64,000 nucleotides of DNA from CAVUAN01 sp963739435 (GCA_963739435.1 CAVUAN010000009.1:147128-211127); one strand, 5' to 3'. Positions 27,401 through 35,451 are shown, numbered from the stretch's first letter. A program made the numbers and translations. Notes: generated by a model not told the origin, from the sequence alone.

Positions 27401-27664
27401 GATGTGGTCAGAGATGATGATGAGAGGAAGGTCGCTCTCGCGCGCCTTCAGGGCGGCAACGGCGGCGAGGGCTCCGAAGTCCTTGCCCTCGTATTCGGCG
27501 AGCACGACGTCGAAGCTCTGTTCGTCGAGGGCCGCGTTGAGCTCGTCGCGCGAGGCGACGGCGCGGGACACGGGCTCGTAACCCGCGTGTCGCAGGTGCT
27601 CGAGGAGCGTTTCCGCGTTGTGCACGGAAGCGTCCACGAGGAGGGCCCTCAGCGGCTTCGCCAT
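24401..27664 (-). CDS. Multi-PAS GGDEF-EAL protein with a degenerate receiver domain
   Basis: A 1087-residue soluble signalling protein. Residues 1-120 form a receiver-like domain in which the phospho-acceptor position is Glu57 (DVVLAEYEG) and the usual lysine is Arg107. Four PAS domains follow (about 130-630). The cyclase domain has RLGGDEFTVL near 710, and the phosphodiesterase domain has EALLRWRHPQLG near 838, ETNAMQNAE and DDFGTGYSSLSYLKRFPID. Both catalytic motifs look intact, so it may make or break cyclic di-GMP depending on signal. A TACAAT box lies 34 bases upstream, with an AAGGAAC ribosome site, unlike the leaderless genes here. Confidence 0.93.
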   Translation of the reverse strand: MAKPLRALLVDASVHNAETLLEHLRHAGYEPVSRAVASRDELNAALDEQSFDVVLAEYEGKDFGALAAVAALKARESDLPLIIISDHIGEETAIRALKAGANYCIQRDALARIGVAVEGELREAQVRRERRQAQKALRESEMRFRTLAETASDAILTVDDRDLIVFANQAAERIFGHTVAALIGQPVAIVLPEYQQSIRPGALESPSRPRRALAMAGRRAEGSLVPLEVSCGEAAREDRRLFTVIARDVAERQQAENALRAQEERFRIGAQTSSDLLYEWDIATGELLLFGPIDEKLGYEPGEIPHHISTWEKLAHPEDRDRVREAVIRHIKTGAAYREEYRVVGKYGSVHVWMDSGQALRDANGHAVRWIGVVTDVTERRMTEWALKQSDQRLRTLVGNAPVVLFAIDREGIFTHSEGKGLEALGLKPGEAVGRSIHDLYRDAPEVLVNVERALRGESFTATVELGGLAFETRYGPFRGSSGEVIGVIGVATDVTEQRRARQAALASEQRYRTLFERNLAGVFRSTLDGRLLDCNDAFARIFGYESSDQALAHPAADFYQTLEDRTALIHRLKENSALTNYEASLRRADGTIVWVLENGNLVPGPDGELSIIEGTVIDITERKLAEEQVKRLAFHDALTGLPNRLLFHDRLSVAIAQAARLPQRLAVLFLDIDRFKVINDSLGHSTGDELLRGVADRLRGCVREGDTVARLGGDEFTVLIAGLAADEDALKVAHKILETVRLPFRLEERELFVTTSVGIALYPADGLDAETLVRNADTAMYRAKDQGRDHCQLYTPAMNSRALERLSLESRLRQALQNEELLVFYQPVVDLTTGAVRGAEALLRWRHPQLGLLPPGEFIPLAEASGLILGVGEWVLRRACMQMRQWHERGFPGLSVAVNLSTRQFQQADLVSQVASALKDSGLEAGALDLEITETNAMQNAEASAVTLGGLKGLGVRISLDDFGTGYSSLSYLKRFPIDSIKLDQSFVRDVTSDPDDAAIATAVIAMAHSLELSVIAEGVETEEQLAFLRSQGCDQMQGHLLAPALPAEAFERFLLAGTKLETRASEPAGVAGQSNFLDRSPGAKG

Positions 27665-27715
27665 TTGTTCCTTGTGTCCTGCCGGTGAGCGAAATTGTAG
27701 CAGGCCAGGCGCCCG

Positions 27716-28348
27716 CTAGCCGGTCCGCGAGGCTTTCAGGATCTCCGTCAGCACGGCCGTCACGCCGTTGATGATGAACTGAATGCCGATCACGGCCGTG
27801 ATCAGGCCCATGATTTTCGCCACGATGCGCTGGCCCGTCGCGCCGATGCGAGACACGATGGACGGCGCCGCGAGGAGGATCAAGAGCGTCAGCAGGATGT
27901 TGGCGCCAATGGCGCCGCCCAGGGCCGCGCGCCGGGCCGCGTCCGGCGCCTGGCCCACGAGCACGACGACCGTGGTGATTGCTCCGGGGCCGGCGATGAT
28001 CGGGACACCCAGCGGCACGACCGCCGGGTCGGCAGCCACCGTCCCGCCTTCGACATGGCGGCCGTCGTCCTGCATCTCGCGAAACGACATGAGGGCAAAG
28101 AGAAGGCCGCCGGCAATCTGGAAAGCCGGGACGGTGATTCCAAAGAACGCGAAGATCGCGCCGCCGAGCGCGGCAAACACAGCGAGGATTGCGAGCGCGG
28201 CGAGGCACGCCCGCACGGCCGTCGCCCGGCGGCGCGCGGGAGAGCCCTCCGTCAGAGCCACGAAGAGCGGCGCCGCGGAGATCGGGTTGATCACCGAAAA
28301 GAGCGACGAGAACGCGAGCAGCGCCCACTGGGAGCTGGACATCGGCAA
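27716..28348 (-). CDS. MarC family integral membrane protein
   Basis: A 210-residue protein with six hydrophobic segments. The family signature NPISAAPLFVALT is near residue 20, and GVPIIAGPGAITTVVVLVG lies in the middle. MarC proteins were once thought to cause multidrug resistance, but their transport role is unproven. It stands alone, divergent from uvrA, with a large inverted repeat in the gap between them. Confidence 0.88.
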   Translation of the reverse strand: MPMSSSQWALLAFSSLFSVINPISAAPLFVALTEGSPARRRATAVRACLAALAILAVFAALGGAIFAFFGITVPAFQIAGGLLFALMSFREMQDDGRHVEGGTVAADPAVVPLGVPIIAGPGAITTVVVLVGQAPDAARRAALGGAIGANILLTLLILLAAPSIVSRIGATGQRIVAKIMGLITAVIGIQFIINGVTAVLTEILKASRTG

Positions 28349-28370
28349 GCAAGCTATCAGAGAGGCGCGC

Positions 28371-28410
28371 CTCTCCCTCTCCCCCCGGGAGAGGGCCAGG
28401 GTGAGGGGAA
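28371..28410 (+). repeat. C/G-rich palindromic repeat, copy 2
   Basis: CCCTCTCCCCCCGGGAGAGG followed by CCAGGGTGAGGGGAA. It faces copy 3 (28450-28486) across a 39-base spacer, so the two copies together form a palindrome of about 116 bases in the marC-uvrA promoter gap. Confidence 0.85.
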
Positions 28411-28449
28411 AGCAGTTGCCAACGATTTGATCGGGCCGGCTCCGGCCAG

Positions 28450-28486
28450 CCCCTCACCCCAACCCTCTCCCGGAGGGAGAGGGGGA
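28450..28486 (-). repeat. C/G-rich palindromic repeat, copy 3 (inverted)
   Basis: CCCCTCACCCCAACCCTCTC and the following CCGGAGGGAGAGGGGGA are the inverse of the repeat at 28371-28410. It ends 10 bases before the likely -10 box of uvrA and so covers that promoter's -35 region. Confidence 0.85.
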
Positions 28487-28495
28487 AAGAACCGC

Positions 28496-28501
28496 TAGAA
28501 T
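28496..28501 (+). promoter_or_regulatory. Candidate -10 box of uvrA (TAGAAT)
   Basis: TAGAAT lies 10 bases before the uvrA ATG. The intervening CCGTCTCCCC has no Shine-Dalgarno sequence, so the transcript would start within a few bases of the start codon. Confidence 0.55.
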
Positions 28502-28511
28502 CCGTCTCCCC

Positions 28512-31358
28512 ATGGAGCACCTCCGGATCCGCGGCGCGCGGCAGCACAACCTGCAAAACGTCTCGTGCGACATCCCGCGCAACAGGCTCGTCGTCATTAC
28601 GGGCGTCTCGGGCTCGGGCAAGTCGTCGCTCGCCTTCGACACCATCTTCGCCGAGGGGCAGCGGCGGTACGTCGAATCGCTTTCGGCCTACGCGCGGCAA
28701 TTCCTCGAGCAGATGGAGAAGCCGGACGTGGACTCGATCGAGGGGCTGTCGCCCGCCATCTCGATCGAGCAGCGCACGACCTCGAAGAACCCGCGCTCGA
28801 CGGTCGGGACCGTCACGGAGATCTACGACTACCTGCGGCTGCTCTACGCGTCGGTCGGCCACCCCCATTGCCCGAAGTGCGGCAAGGCGATCCAGGCCCA
28901 GACGATCCAGGAAATGGTGGACCGGGCCGCCCGCCTGCCGGAGGGAAGCCGATTCGTCGTTCTCGCCCCGTACGTCGCCGGCAAGAAGGGCGAGTACAAG
29001 AAGCAGATGGCGGAGATGGTCAAGGAGGGGTTCCTGCGCGCCCGCGTGGACGGGAAGATGGTGGACCTCGAGGACCCTCCGGAGCTCGACAAGCAGAAGA
29101 AGCACACGATCGAGGTCGTCGTGGACCGTCTCGTCGCGAAGGCGGCCTCGGACGAGGAATACAAGAAGCGTCTCGCCGACTCGATCGAGACGGCGACGCG
29201 GGTCTCCGGCGGGTTGGTGATTCTGTCGGTGCAGGATGGGCCGGAGGAGGTCCTCTCGGCCAACTACGCGTGCCCCGACTGCGGCACGTCGTTGACCGAG
29301 ATCACGCCGCGGCTCTTCTCGTTCAACTCGCCCTATGGAGCGTGCACGAAGTGCTCGGGTCTGGGAACGATCCTGAAGGTCGATCCGGACAGCCTCGTGG
29401 TGGCCCCGGAGAAGTCGATCGAAGACGGAGCCATCGCGATCCTGAAGCCCGGCTCGACCAACTGGCGGTCGCGCCAGATGGCGACTCTGGCCAAACACTA
29501 CAAGTTCCGCCTGGACGAGCCCTTCGCGAAGCTCTCGAAGAAGGCGCGGCAGGTGATCCTGTACGGCTCGGGCGCCGACGAGATCAAGTTCTCGTACGTG
29601 GCCGAGCGCGGCGAGTACCACTGGCGCTCCTCCTACGAGGGACTCGTGCCGATGCTCGAGCGGCGCTTCCGAGAGACGGAGAACCCGGAGCACCGCTCGG
29701 AGCTGGAGGCCTACATGTCGGCCGAGCCCTGTGAGGCGTGCGGCGGGAGGCGGCTGAAAGCCGAGGCGCTCTCGGTCCGTGTGGGAGGGCGCGCCATCGA
29801 CGAGGTGGCCTCGGACACGATTTCCGATTCCATCGCCTTCTTCGAGGGCCTGGCCCTGACGCCGCGGGAGCGGGAGATCGCCGGCAAGATTCTGAAGGAG
29901 ATTCGGGACCGCCTCGGCTTCCTCGCAAACGTCGGCATCGGTTACCTGAACCTCTCGCGCGGCGCCGCCAGCCTCTCGGGCGGCGAGTCGCAGCGGATCC
30001 GCCTCGCCACCCAGATCGGTTCGAAGCTGATGGGTGTCCTCTACGTGCTCGATGAGCCCTCGATCGGTCTCCACCAGCGCGACAACCGGAAGTTGATCGA
30101 CACGCTGATCTCGATGCGCGATCTCGGCAATACGGTCATCGTGGTCGAGCACGACGAGGAGACGATCCGCTCGGCCGACTGGGTGATCGATCTCGGGCCC
30201 GGCGCCGGCGTCCACGGCGGCCGGATCGTGGCCGAGGGTCCGCCCGACGCGATCGCCTCGGAGCCCGAGTCGCTGACGGGCCGGTACCTCTCGGGAGATC
30301 TCGAGATCCCGACGCCCGCCGCGCGCCGCGCGGGCTCGGGCCGGTCGATCGTCGTTCGGGGCGCGCGCGAGCACAACCTGCAGTCGATCGACGCGCGGTT
30401 CCCGCTCGGCGTCATGACCGCCGTGACAGGCGTTTCGGGCTCGGGCAAGTCGACCCTGGTCAACGACATCCTCTACAAAGCCCTGGCGCGGGCGCTCCAC
30501 GGCGGCACGGACCGGCCGGGACGGCACGACAAGATCGAAGGATTGATCGAGATCGACAAGGCCATCAACATCGACCAGTCCCCGATCGGGCGCACGCCAC
30601 GGTCGAACCCCGCCACCTACACGAACGTCTTCAACCCGATTCGGGAGCTGATGTCGCGCACGCCGGAGGCCCGGGCGCGCGGCTACCAGCCGGGCCGCTT
30701 CTCGTTCAACGTGAAGGGCGGGCGCTGCGAGGCTTGCGCCGGCGACGGGCAGATCAAGATCGAGATGCATTTCCTTCCGGACATCTACGTGACCTGCGAC
30801 GTTTGCGGCGGCAAGCGGTACAACCGCGAGACGCTGCAGGTCCACTACAAGGGCAAGTCGATTGCCGACATCCTCGCGCTGACGGCCGAGGCCGCCCTCG
30901 AGCTCTTCGAGAACATTCCGGCCGTGAGCAACATCTGCCGCACGCTCGTCCAGGTGGGCCTCGGCTACATCCAGCTCGGGCAGTCCTCGACGACCCTCTC
31001 GGGCGGCGAGGCGCAGCGGGTCAAGCTGGCGCGGGAGTTGGCGCGGCGCTCGACGGGGCGTACGCTGTACCTGCTCGACGAGCCCACGACCGGCCTGCAT
31101 TTCGACGACATCCTGAAGCTGCTCGGCGTGCTGCGGTCGCTGACCGAGAAAGGAAACACCGTGATCGTCATCGAGCACAACCTCGACGTGATCCGCACGG
31201 CCGACCGGATCATCGATCTCGGGCCCGAGGGAGGCGACGGCGGGGGGCGCATCGTGGCCGAGGGAACCCCCGAGGAAGTCGCTGCCGTTCGGTCTTCTCA
31301 TACCGGGCAATTCCTGAAGCGCGTGCTCTCGCCGTCGAAGCGTCAGGTGCGGGCGTGA
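28512..31358 (+). CDS. uvrA: Excinuclease ABC subunit A
   Basis: UvrA finds bulky DNA lesions with UvrB in nucleotide excision repair. The 948-residue protein has two ABC ATPase halves: Walker A GVSGSGKSSLAFDT near residue 32 and GVSGSGKSTLVNDI near 640, each with its signature (LSGGESQRIRLATQIG and LSGGEAQRVKLARELA). Zinc modules are visible in CPDCGTSL, CEACGG and the second-half CEACAGDGQIKIEMHF with CDVCGG. Length and order are normal. The next gene overlaps by GTGA. No uvrB or uvrC is present. Confidence 0.98.
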   Translation: MEHLRIRGARQHNLQNVSCDIPRNRLVVITGVSGSGKSSLAFDTIFAEGQRRYVESLSAYARQFLEQMEKPDVDSIEGLSPAISIEQRTTSKNPRSTVGTVTEIYDYLRLLYASVGHPHCPKCGKAIQAQTIQEMVDRAARLPEGSRFVVLAPYVAGKKGEYKKQMAEMVKEGFLRARVDGKMVDLEDPPELDKQKKHTIEVVVDRLVAKAASDEEYKKRLADSIETATRVSGGLVILSVQDGPEEVLSANYACPDCGTSLTEITPRLFSFNSPYGACTKCSGLGTILKVDPDSLVVAPEKSIEDGAIAILKPGSTNWRSRQMATLAKHYKFRLDEPFAKLSKKARQVILYGSGADEIKFSYVAERGEYHWRSSYEGLVPMLERRFRETENPEHRSELEAYMSAEPCEACGGRRLKAEALSVRVGGRAIDEVASDTISDSIAFFEGLALTPREREIAGKILKEIRDRLGFLANVGIGYLNLSRGAASLSGGESQRIRLATQIGSKLMGVLYVLDEPSIGLHQRDNRKLIDTLISMRDLGNTVIVVEHDEETIRSADWVIDLGPGAGVHGGRIVAEGPPDAIASEPESLTGRYLSGDLEIPTPAARRAGSGRSIVVRGAREHNLQSIDARFPLGVMTAVTGVSGSGKSTLVNDILYKALARALHGGTDRPGRHDKIEGLIEIDKAINIDQSPIGRTPRSNPATYTNVFNPIRELMSRTPEARARGYQPGRFSFNVKGGRCEACAGDGQIKIEMHFLPDIYVTCDVCGGKRYNRETLQVHYKGKSIADILALTAEAALELFENIPAVSNICRTLVQVGLGYIQLGQSSTTLSGGEAQRVKLARELARRSTGRTLYLLDEPTTGLHFDDILKLLGVLRSLTEKGNTVIVIEHNLDVIRTADRIIDLGPEGGDGGGRIVAEGTPEEVAAVRSSHTGQFLKRVLSPSKRQVRA

Positions 31359-31915
31359 AGCCGGGAGCGGCAGGCCCTGGCGCGGCTCTCCTCCTCTTTG
31401 CCGCCTGGGCCGGCCTGGCCTCGGGCCAGACGAAGACGGCTCCGACGAAGGCTCCCGCGGCCAACCTGCCCAATTTTTCGGGCACCTGGAAGCTGGATGA
31501 AGCGGCGAGCGCAAACGTCTCGCCCAACATGAAAGGCGCCATTCTGGTTGTCGACCAGAAGGGAGACCACATCCGCGTCACGCCGGCCCAGCAGGCAGCG
31601 GGCAAGCTCCATCTGGCAGGCGATGAGATCGTGGCCGACGGCAAGGCCTACGAGAAGGGAGTGGGCGGCGGCAAGGGAGTTCTGACGGCCCGCTGGTCGG
31701 CCGACGGGAAAGCGCTCGAGCTCGAGTTGACCGGCACCTCCAAGGAGACGGGGAAGTCGGCCATTCAGCGGAGCCGCTGGTCGGTCTCCTCGGACGGCTC
31801 GACCTGGCTGCGCGAGACGCGGACGACTGGCGAAGGACAGAATCGCATCAGCCGCCTCGTCTTTCGCCGCCAAAAACCCGAACCGGCGAAAGCCCCCGCC
31901 CCGACGAAGAAGTAA
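31355..31915 (+). CDS. Hypothetical exported protein
   Basis: A 186-residue protein that starts with GTG overlapping the uvrA stop. An N-terminal hydrophobic stretch (AALLLFAAWAGLASGQ) looks like a signal peptide, and the mature part has short beta-rich repeats beginning NLPNFSGTWKLDEAASANV. Secreted proteins starting with this FSGTWKLD pattern are frequent in Acidobacteriota, but I know of no function. The C-terminus is rich in Lys, Pro and Ala. It is the last gene of the uvrA unit. Confidence 0.7.
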   Translation: MKPGAAGPGAALLLFAAWAGLASGQTKTAPTKAPAANLPNFSGTWKLDEAASANVSPNMKGAILVVDQKGDHIRVTPAQQAAGKLHLAGDEIVADGKAYEKGVGGGKGVLTARWSADGKALELELTGTSKETGKSAIQRSRWSVSSDGSTWLRETRTTGEGQNRISRLVFRRQKPEPAKAPAPTKK

Positions 31916-32260
31916 GGCCACCTCGGCTCATAAAGCCGCCCGGGCATCGAGCCGGCCTCCCGCGTCCGGCCCGCGGCGCACGGGGCGTTAGATAGACGCG
32001 CCGCTCAGGCCGGGGGCGCCCAGCAGCTCGGCCGCTGTGAGATTGCCGCGAGTGCGCCCCCTCCAGCCTCCCTCCGGGAGGCGGGCTCGCTGCCCGGGCT
32101 CTCATCGAGGCAACAGAGCCGGAATATGAGGGCGGACGGGTGACGCCGGACGAAGACCTTCCGTCCCCCGCAGGGCCGGTACTCCGGCCCGAGGACGGAC
32201 GGGAGGTGGCCGGCGGCAGGACCCGTCCGCCCGGCTCGAAAGCGACGCGTCGTCGATGAA
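31916..32260. other. 345-base non-coding gap between convergent genes
   Basis: No supported gene is present in either strand. The first half (31916-32113) shows nothing that I recognise. The second half holds copy 1 of the structured repeat (32114-32243), whose central hairpin GGGCCGG/CCGGCCC (32173-32190) could also act as a terminator for either flanking gene. Confidence 0.6.
32114..32243 (+). repeat. Structured repeat family, copy 1
   Basis: Nested stems are visible: outer GGGCGGACGGGT (32130-32141) with ACCCGTCCGCCC (32221-32232); CGCCGG (32144-32149) with CCGGCG (32210-32215); CCGTCC (32161-32166) with GGACGG (32193-32198); and an apical GGGCCGG/CCGGCCC hairpin. Copy 2 at 49831-49962 on the other strand shares GGTGACGCCGG and GAGGTGGCCGGCGGCAGGAC, but its outer, third and apical stems have changed sequence while still pairing. 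It may be a structured RNA or a palindromic repeat element. Confidence 0.7.
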
Positions 32261-35200
32261 CTAACGTCCGGCGAGCTGGGCGTTGGAGGGATCGATCTGC
32301 TTGGCGCGGCGGATGGCGTCCTGTTCGGCCGCCGCGTCGCCGCGGCGCTGCGCCACGCGCGCGAGGCCGATGTAGCCCTCCACGTTGGAGGGTTCGATGG
32401 ACACCGCCCGCGTCCAGGCGAGCGTCGACTCTTCGAGGTCTCCGACGATGAGCAGCAACTCGCCCAAAGCGCGCTGCGAGGCGGCGTCGTCTGGAAGCGC
32501 GGTCCGCGCGCGGCGCAGAGGCGGCACCGCCTCCGGACCCCGGCCCGCGGCAGCCAGGGCCCGCCCGTAGAGGAACAGGGTGGCGCCGTAGGCGGGGTCC
32601 ACCTGGAGCGCTTTCTCGAGCACCGGCAGCGCCTCCGCGCCGCGTCCGATGTCGAGCCAGAGCCGGGCGAGATCGTCGGCGACACCGACGGCGTCGGGCG
32701 CTGCGGAGAGGCACGCGCGCAGCACCTTCTCGGCCTCGGCGTCGTCGCCCTGTCCGCGCAGGATGGCGGCGAGGTTCTGGGCGGCCTCGGCCTCGGCGGG
32801 CGAGGCCTCGAGCGCCCGGCGGTACGCGCCCGTGGCCTTCGACTCGGAGCCTCCCAGCTTGTACTGGTTGCCGAGGCCGACGAGGTAGCGGGCGTTCTGC
32901 GGCGCGGCGCGCACGGCCTCCTCCATGATCTTGATGGCCGTGGCGGTGCGGCCCAGAAACGCATGGCCAAACCCGAGGAGGTAGCCCGAATTCGCGTCGA
33001 TGTCCTTCTTCTCGTCGAATCCGTCCATGAAGGGAAGGAAGTGGCCCTGGGCCTCGCCGATGAGGCGGTCGTTGCTCGTCGTCGTGTCTTCGTAGGCCGC
33101 CCGCGGCGAGAGGTACTCGATGATCGGCCGGTCGTCGGTGTGGGTGCGGGTGACGCCGCGCAGGAACGTCGCGAGCTCCTGGCCGTCGCAGACGTAGGGG
33201 GCGAACACGGCGAGAGGGTCGTAGACGCCGATCGAGAGCAGGTCCTGCGACACGCCCGGCACGTTTGCGAAGCGCTCCTTCAGGCGCGCCCAGTCCCAGA
33301 CGACGCGTTCGGCGCTCCCGAGGAGGATGACGTCGCCGCGGTTGGGACGCCAGAGCGACGTGTAGGGAAAAACGAATTGGAAGGTCGCGACGATGAGCTT
33401 CAGCTGGTCCGGCGGCAAGGAGTGCATGTGGAACCACTGCACCATGAGCCCGCCCGGCTTCAGCCGCTTCCTGGCCAGAGCGTAGAACTCCTGCGTGAAG
33501 AGGCTGCCGACGCCGGCGACCCAGACGTCGGAAGGGTCCGAAATGATGACGTCGTATTTCTTCGGCTGCGCGAGCAGACGGTTGCGGCCGTCGGCCGCCA
33601 CGAGCCGGACGCGCGGATCGGCCAGCAGATTGTGGTTTTCGGGCTCGAAGAGGCGAGCCGCTTCGCGTCCGGATGGCTCGATGTCCACGATCTCGATGGA
33701 TCGGACGGGATACCGGGCGACGGCCGCCGCGGAGACGCCCGTGCCGAGGCCCAGGATGAAGACATCCTGGGGGTTGGGATGCAGCAGCATCGGGAGTTGG
33801 CCCAGGAAGATCTGGTTGGCCATGTCGCCGGGGTCCGTCGAGGCGTCCGTCTTCCCGTTCGAGCTGTAGTAGCGCACTCCGTTCTGGCGATTCACCGAGA
33901 GCGTGGTGTTGACCCCGTCTTTGTAGAAGAGCACCTCGCGCGCGCGGGCCACGGCGAGAAAGATCTCGGGGCTAGCCCAGTTTCGGGCATAGAAGGAGAT
34001 GCCCATGGTCATGACGGAGCGGGGCCAGGGAGGCAGCAGGAGCACGGCCACACACGAGGCCGCGGCGACGCCCGTCAGCACGCGCCGCCTCCGGCTGGGG
34101 GCCTCGAGCCGCAGGACGGCGATCCCGGCCGCCGCGGTTGCGGCGGCGGCGGCGCCCAGCGTCGTCTTCAGCCCCACCTGCGGGATCAGCAGGAAGCCCC
34201 CGGCGAACGCTCCCGCCACGGTGCCGAGCGTGTTGGCGGCCGTCACCCGGCCCACGCCGCCGCCGAGTGTGGCCGGCGAAGCGTTGGTCGCGGCGATCGC
34301 GGCGGGGAAGGCAATCCCGAAGAAGATGGCCGAGGGCGCGAGCAGCAGCGCCGCGAGGACGAAGTCCCAGACCTGGAGCATCTCGAAGGAGGCCTGTGCC
34401 AGAGGGAAGCCGCGCAGAAAGAGCACCGGCAGCCGGGGCACGAGAAGTGTCGCGGCGACGAGCGCCACCGTGGCGCCGACCTGGGAGGCGGCAAAGATCG
34501 CAGCCGGGCGGTGTCTCGCGCCGCGCGCCAGGCGCGTGAAGATCGCGCTGCCGGCCGAGAGGCCGATCAGAAAAACGAGCACCATCATCCCGAAGGAATA
34601 GACGGAGCTGCCGAGCACGAGGGCCAGTACCCGCGACCACGCCACCTCGCAGGCCATCGCCGCAAAACCCGAAAGGGCGATGCCGGCGAGCAGCGTCCTG
34701 GCTTCGGGGGACAGGGGGACGGCCTCCTCGACACGAGGCTCCTTCGCTGAGGCCGGTTCCGTGCTCGCCTCCGCCGCGGGCTCCGCCGGAGCGAGGCCTC
34801 GCCCGATTGCTATCGCGATCAGGCCCGAAGCCGCGCTGGCTGCCGCGGCGGCGAGCTCCGCCTGCCGCACGCCGGCAAACGGCAGGAGGTAGTACGTGGC
34901 GGTGGCGGCGCCGAGTCCGGCGCCGACGGTGTTGGCGGCGTAGAGCGCGCCGACCCGGCGGGAGACCTGCTCGTCGCGATCGACGAACGCCCGGGACAGC
35001 AGCGGCAGCGTGCCGCCCATCATGGCGGTCGGGATGGCGAGGACTGCCCCGACCAGGAGGAACTGGACCGCGAAGAAGGCGCGCGGGGAGTCTTCGAGGG
35101 CGGGTCCGAGCGGCAGGTACGCGGCCTCCACGGCCCGGAAGAGCCAGGGCATCGCGACCGCGAAGGCCGCGATGCCGACCTCGAGCGTGCCGTAGAGGCG

Positions 35201-35434
35201 GATCGCTTTGCCAGAATGGCGGTCGGCGTACCGGCCGATGAAGAAGCTGCCGAGCGCGAGCCCTCCCATGAATGCCGCCAGCACGGTCGAAATCGCCAGC
35301 GTCGTCGAGCCGAAGATCTGGGCCAGGCGGCGAACCCATGCGATCTCGTACACGAGCCCGGAGGCGCCGGAGAGGAAGAAGACCGCAAAGAGGACCGCGC
35401 GCGAGCGCGGCGGCAGCGGCGGCTGGTCCGGCAT
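32261..35434 (-). CDS. Fused MFS-like membrane / spermidine-synthase-like / TPR protein
   Basis: A 1057-residue protein in three parts. Residues 1 to about 480 have a dozen or more membrane helices (SGASGLVYEIAWVRRLAQIF opens them). Residues about 490-740 are a spermidine-synthase fold with the nucleotide loop LGLGTGVSAAA and YDVIISDPSDVW. The C-terminal 250 residues are TPR repeats. In true polyamine synthases the second motif usually reads D-S-S-D-P, so the activity here may differ or be lost. Such fusions are common in Acidobacteriota and related groups with no settled function. The start lies 7 bases after a TATCCT box shared with the tryptophanase promoter. Confidence 0.85.
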   Translation of the reverse strand: MPDQPPLPPRSRAVLFAVFFLSGASGLVYEIAWVRRLAQIFGSTTLAISTVLAAFMGGLALGSFFIGRYADRHSGKAIRLYGTLEVGIAAFAVAMPWLFRAVEAAYLPLGPALEDSPRAFFAVQFLLVGAVLAIPTAMMGGTLPLLSRAFVDRDEQVSRRVGALYAANTVGAGLGAATATYYLLPFAGVRQAELAAAAASAASGLIAIAIGRGLAPAEPAAEASTEPASAKEPRVEEAVPLSPEARTLLAGIALSGFAAMACEVAWSRVLALVLGSSVYSFGMMVLVFLIGLSAGSAIFTRLARGARHRPAAIFAASQVGATVALVAATLLVPRLPVLFLRGFPLAQASFEMLQVWDFVLAALLLAPSAIFFGIAFPAAIAATNASPATLGGGVGRVTAANTLGTVAGAFAGGFLLIPQVGLKTTLGAAAAATAAAGIAVLRLEAPSRRRRVLTGVAAASCVAVLLLPPWPRSVMTMGISFYARNWASPEIFLAVARAREVLFYKDGVNTTLSVNRQNGVRYYSSNGKTDASTDPGDMANQIFLGQLPMLLHPNPQDVFILGLGTGVSAAAVARYPVRSIEIVDIEPSGREAARLFEPENHNLLADPRVRLVAADGRNRLLAQPKKYDVIISDPSDVWVAGVGSLFTQEFYALARKRLKPGGLMVQWFHMHSLPPDQLKLIVATFQFVFPYTSLWRPNRGDVILLGSAERVVWDWARLKERFANVPGVSQDLLSIGVYDPLAVFAPYVCDGQELATFLRGVTRTHTDDRPIIEYLSPRAAYEDTTTSNDRLIGEAQGHFLPFMDGFDEKKDIDANSGYLLGFGHAFLGRTATAIKIMEEAVRAAPQNARYLVGLGNQYKLGGSESKATGAYRRALEASPAEAEAAQNLAAILRGQGDDAEAEKVLRACLSAAPDAVGVADDLARLWLDIGRGAEALPVLEKALQVDPAYGATLFLYGRALAAAGRGPEAVPPLRRARTALPDDAASQRALGELLLIVGDLEESTLAWTRAVSIEPSNVEGYIGLARVAQRRGDAAAEQDAIRRAKQIDPSNAQLAGR

Positions 35435-35441
35435 TGCGCCA

Positions 35442-35451
35442 AGGATAGACT
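35442..35451. promoter_or_regulatory. Bidirectional -10 region between the fusion protein gene and tryptophanase
   Basis: AGGATAGACT gives TATCCT on the minus strand (35447-35442), 7 bases before the ATG at 35434, and TAGACT on the plus strand (35446-35451), 12 bases before the ATG at 35464. The two start codons are only 29 bases apart. Confidence 0.55.

Noticed and set aside
27408..31514. A 1368-codon open frame on the minus strand opposite uvrA
   Set aside because: It is the mirror of the uvrA codons; high GC at third positions removes stops on the other strand. The translation is Arg/Asp/Leu-rich with no domain, while uvrA is unmistakable.
30734..31915. A 393-residue frame running from uvrA into the exported protein gene
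   Set aside because: The first half is uvrA in another frame; the real gene begins at GTG 31355 with a signal peptide.
32114..32243. Cobalamin or other known riboswitch
   Set aside because: I looked for a cobalamin riboswitch core because of the importer genes, but the conserved box is absent, and neither copy precedes a transporter or cobalamin gene in the sense direction.
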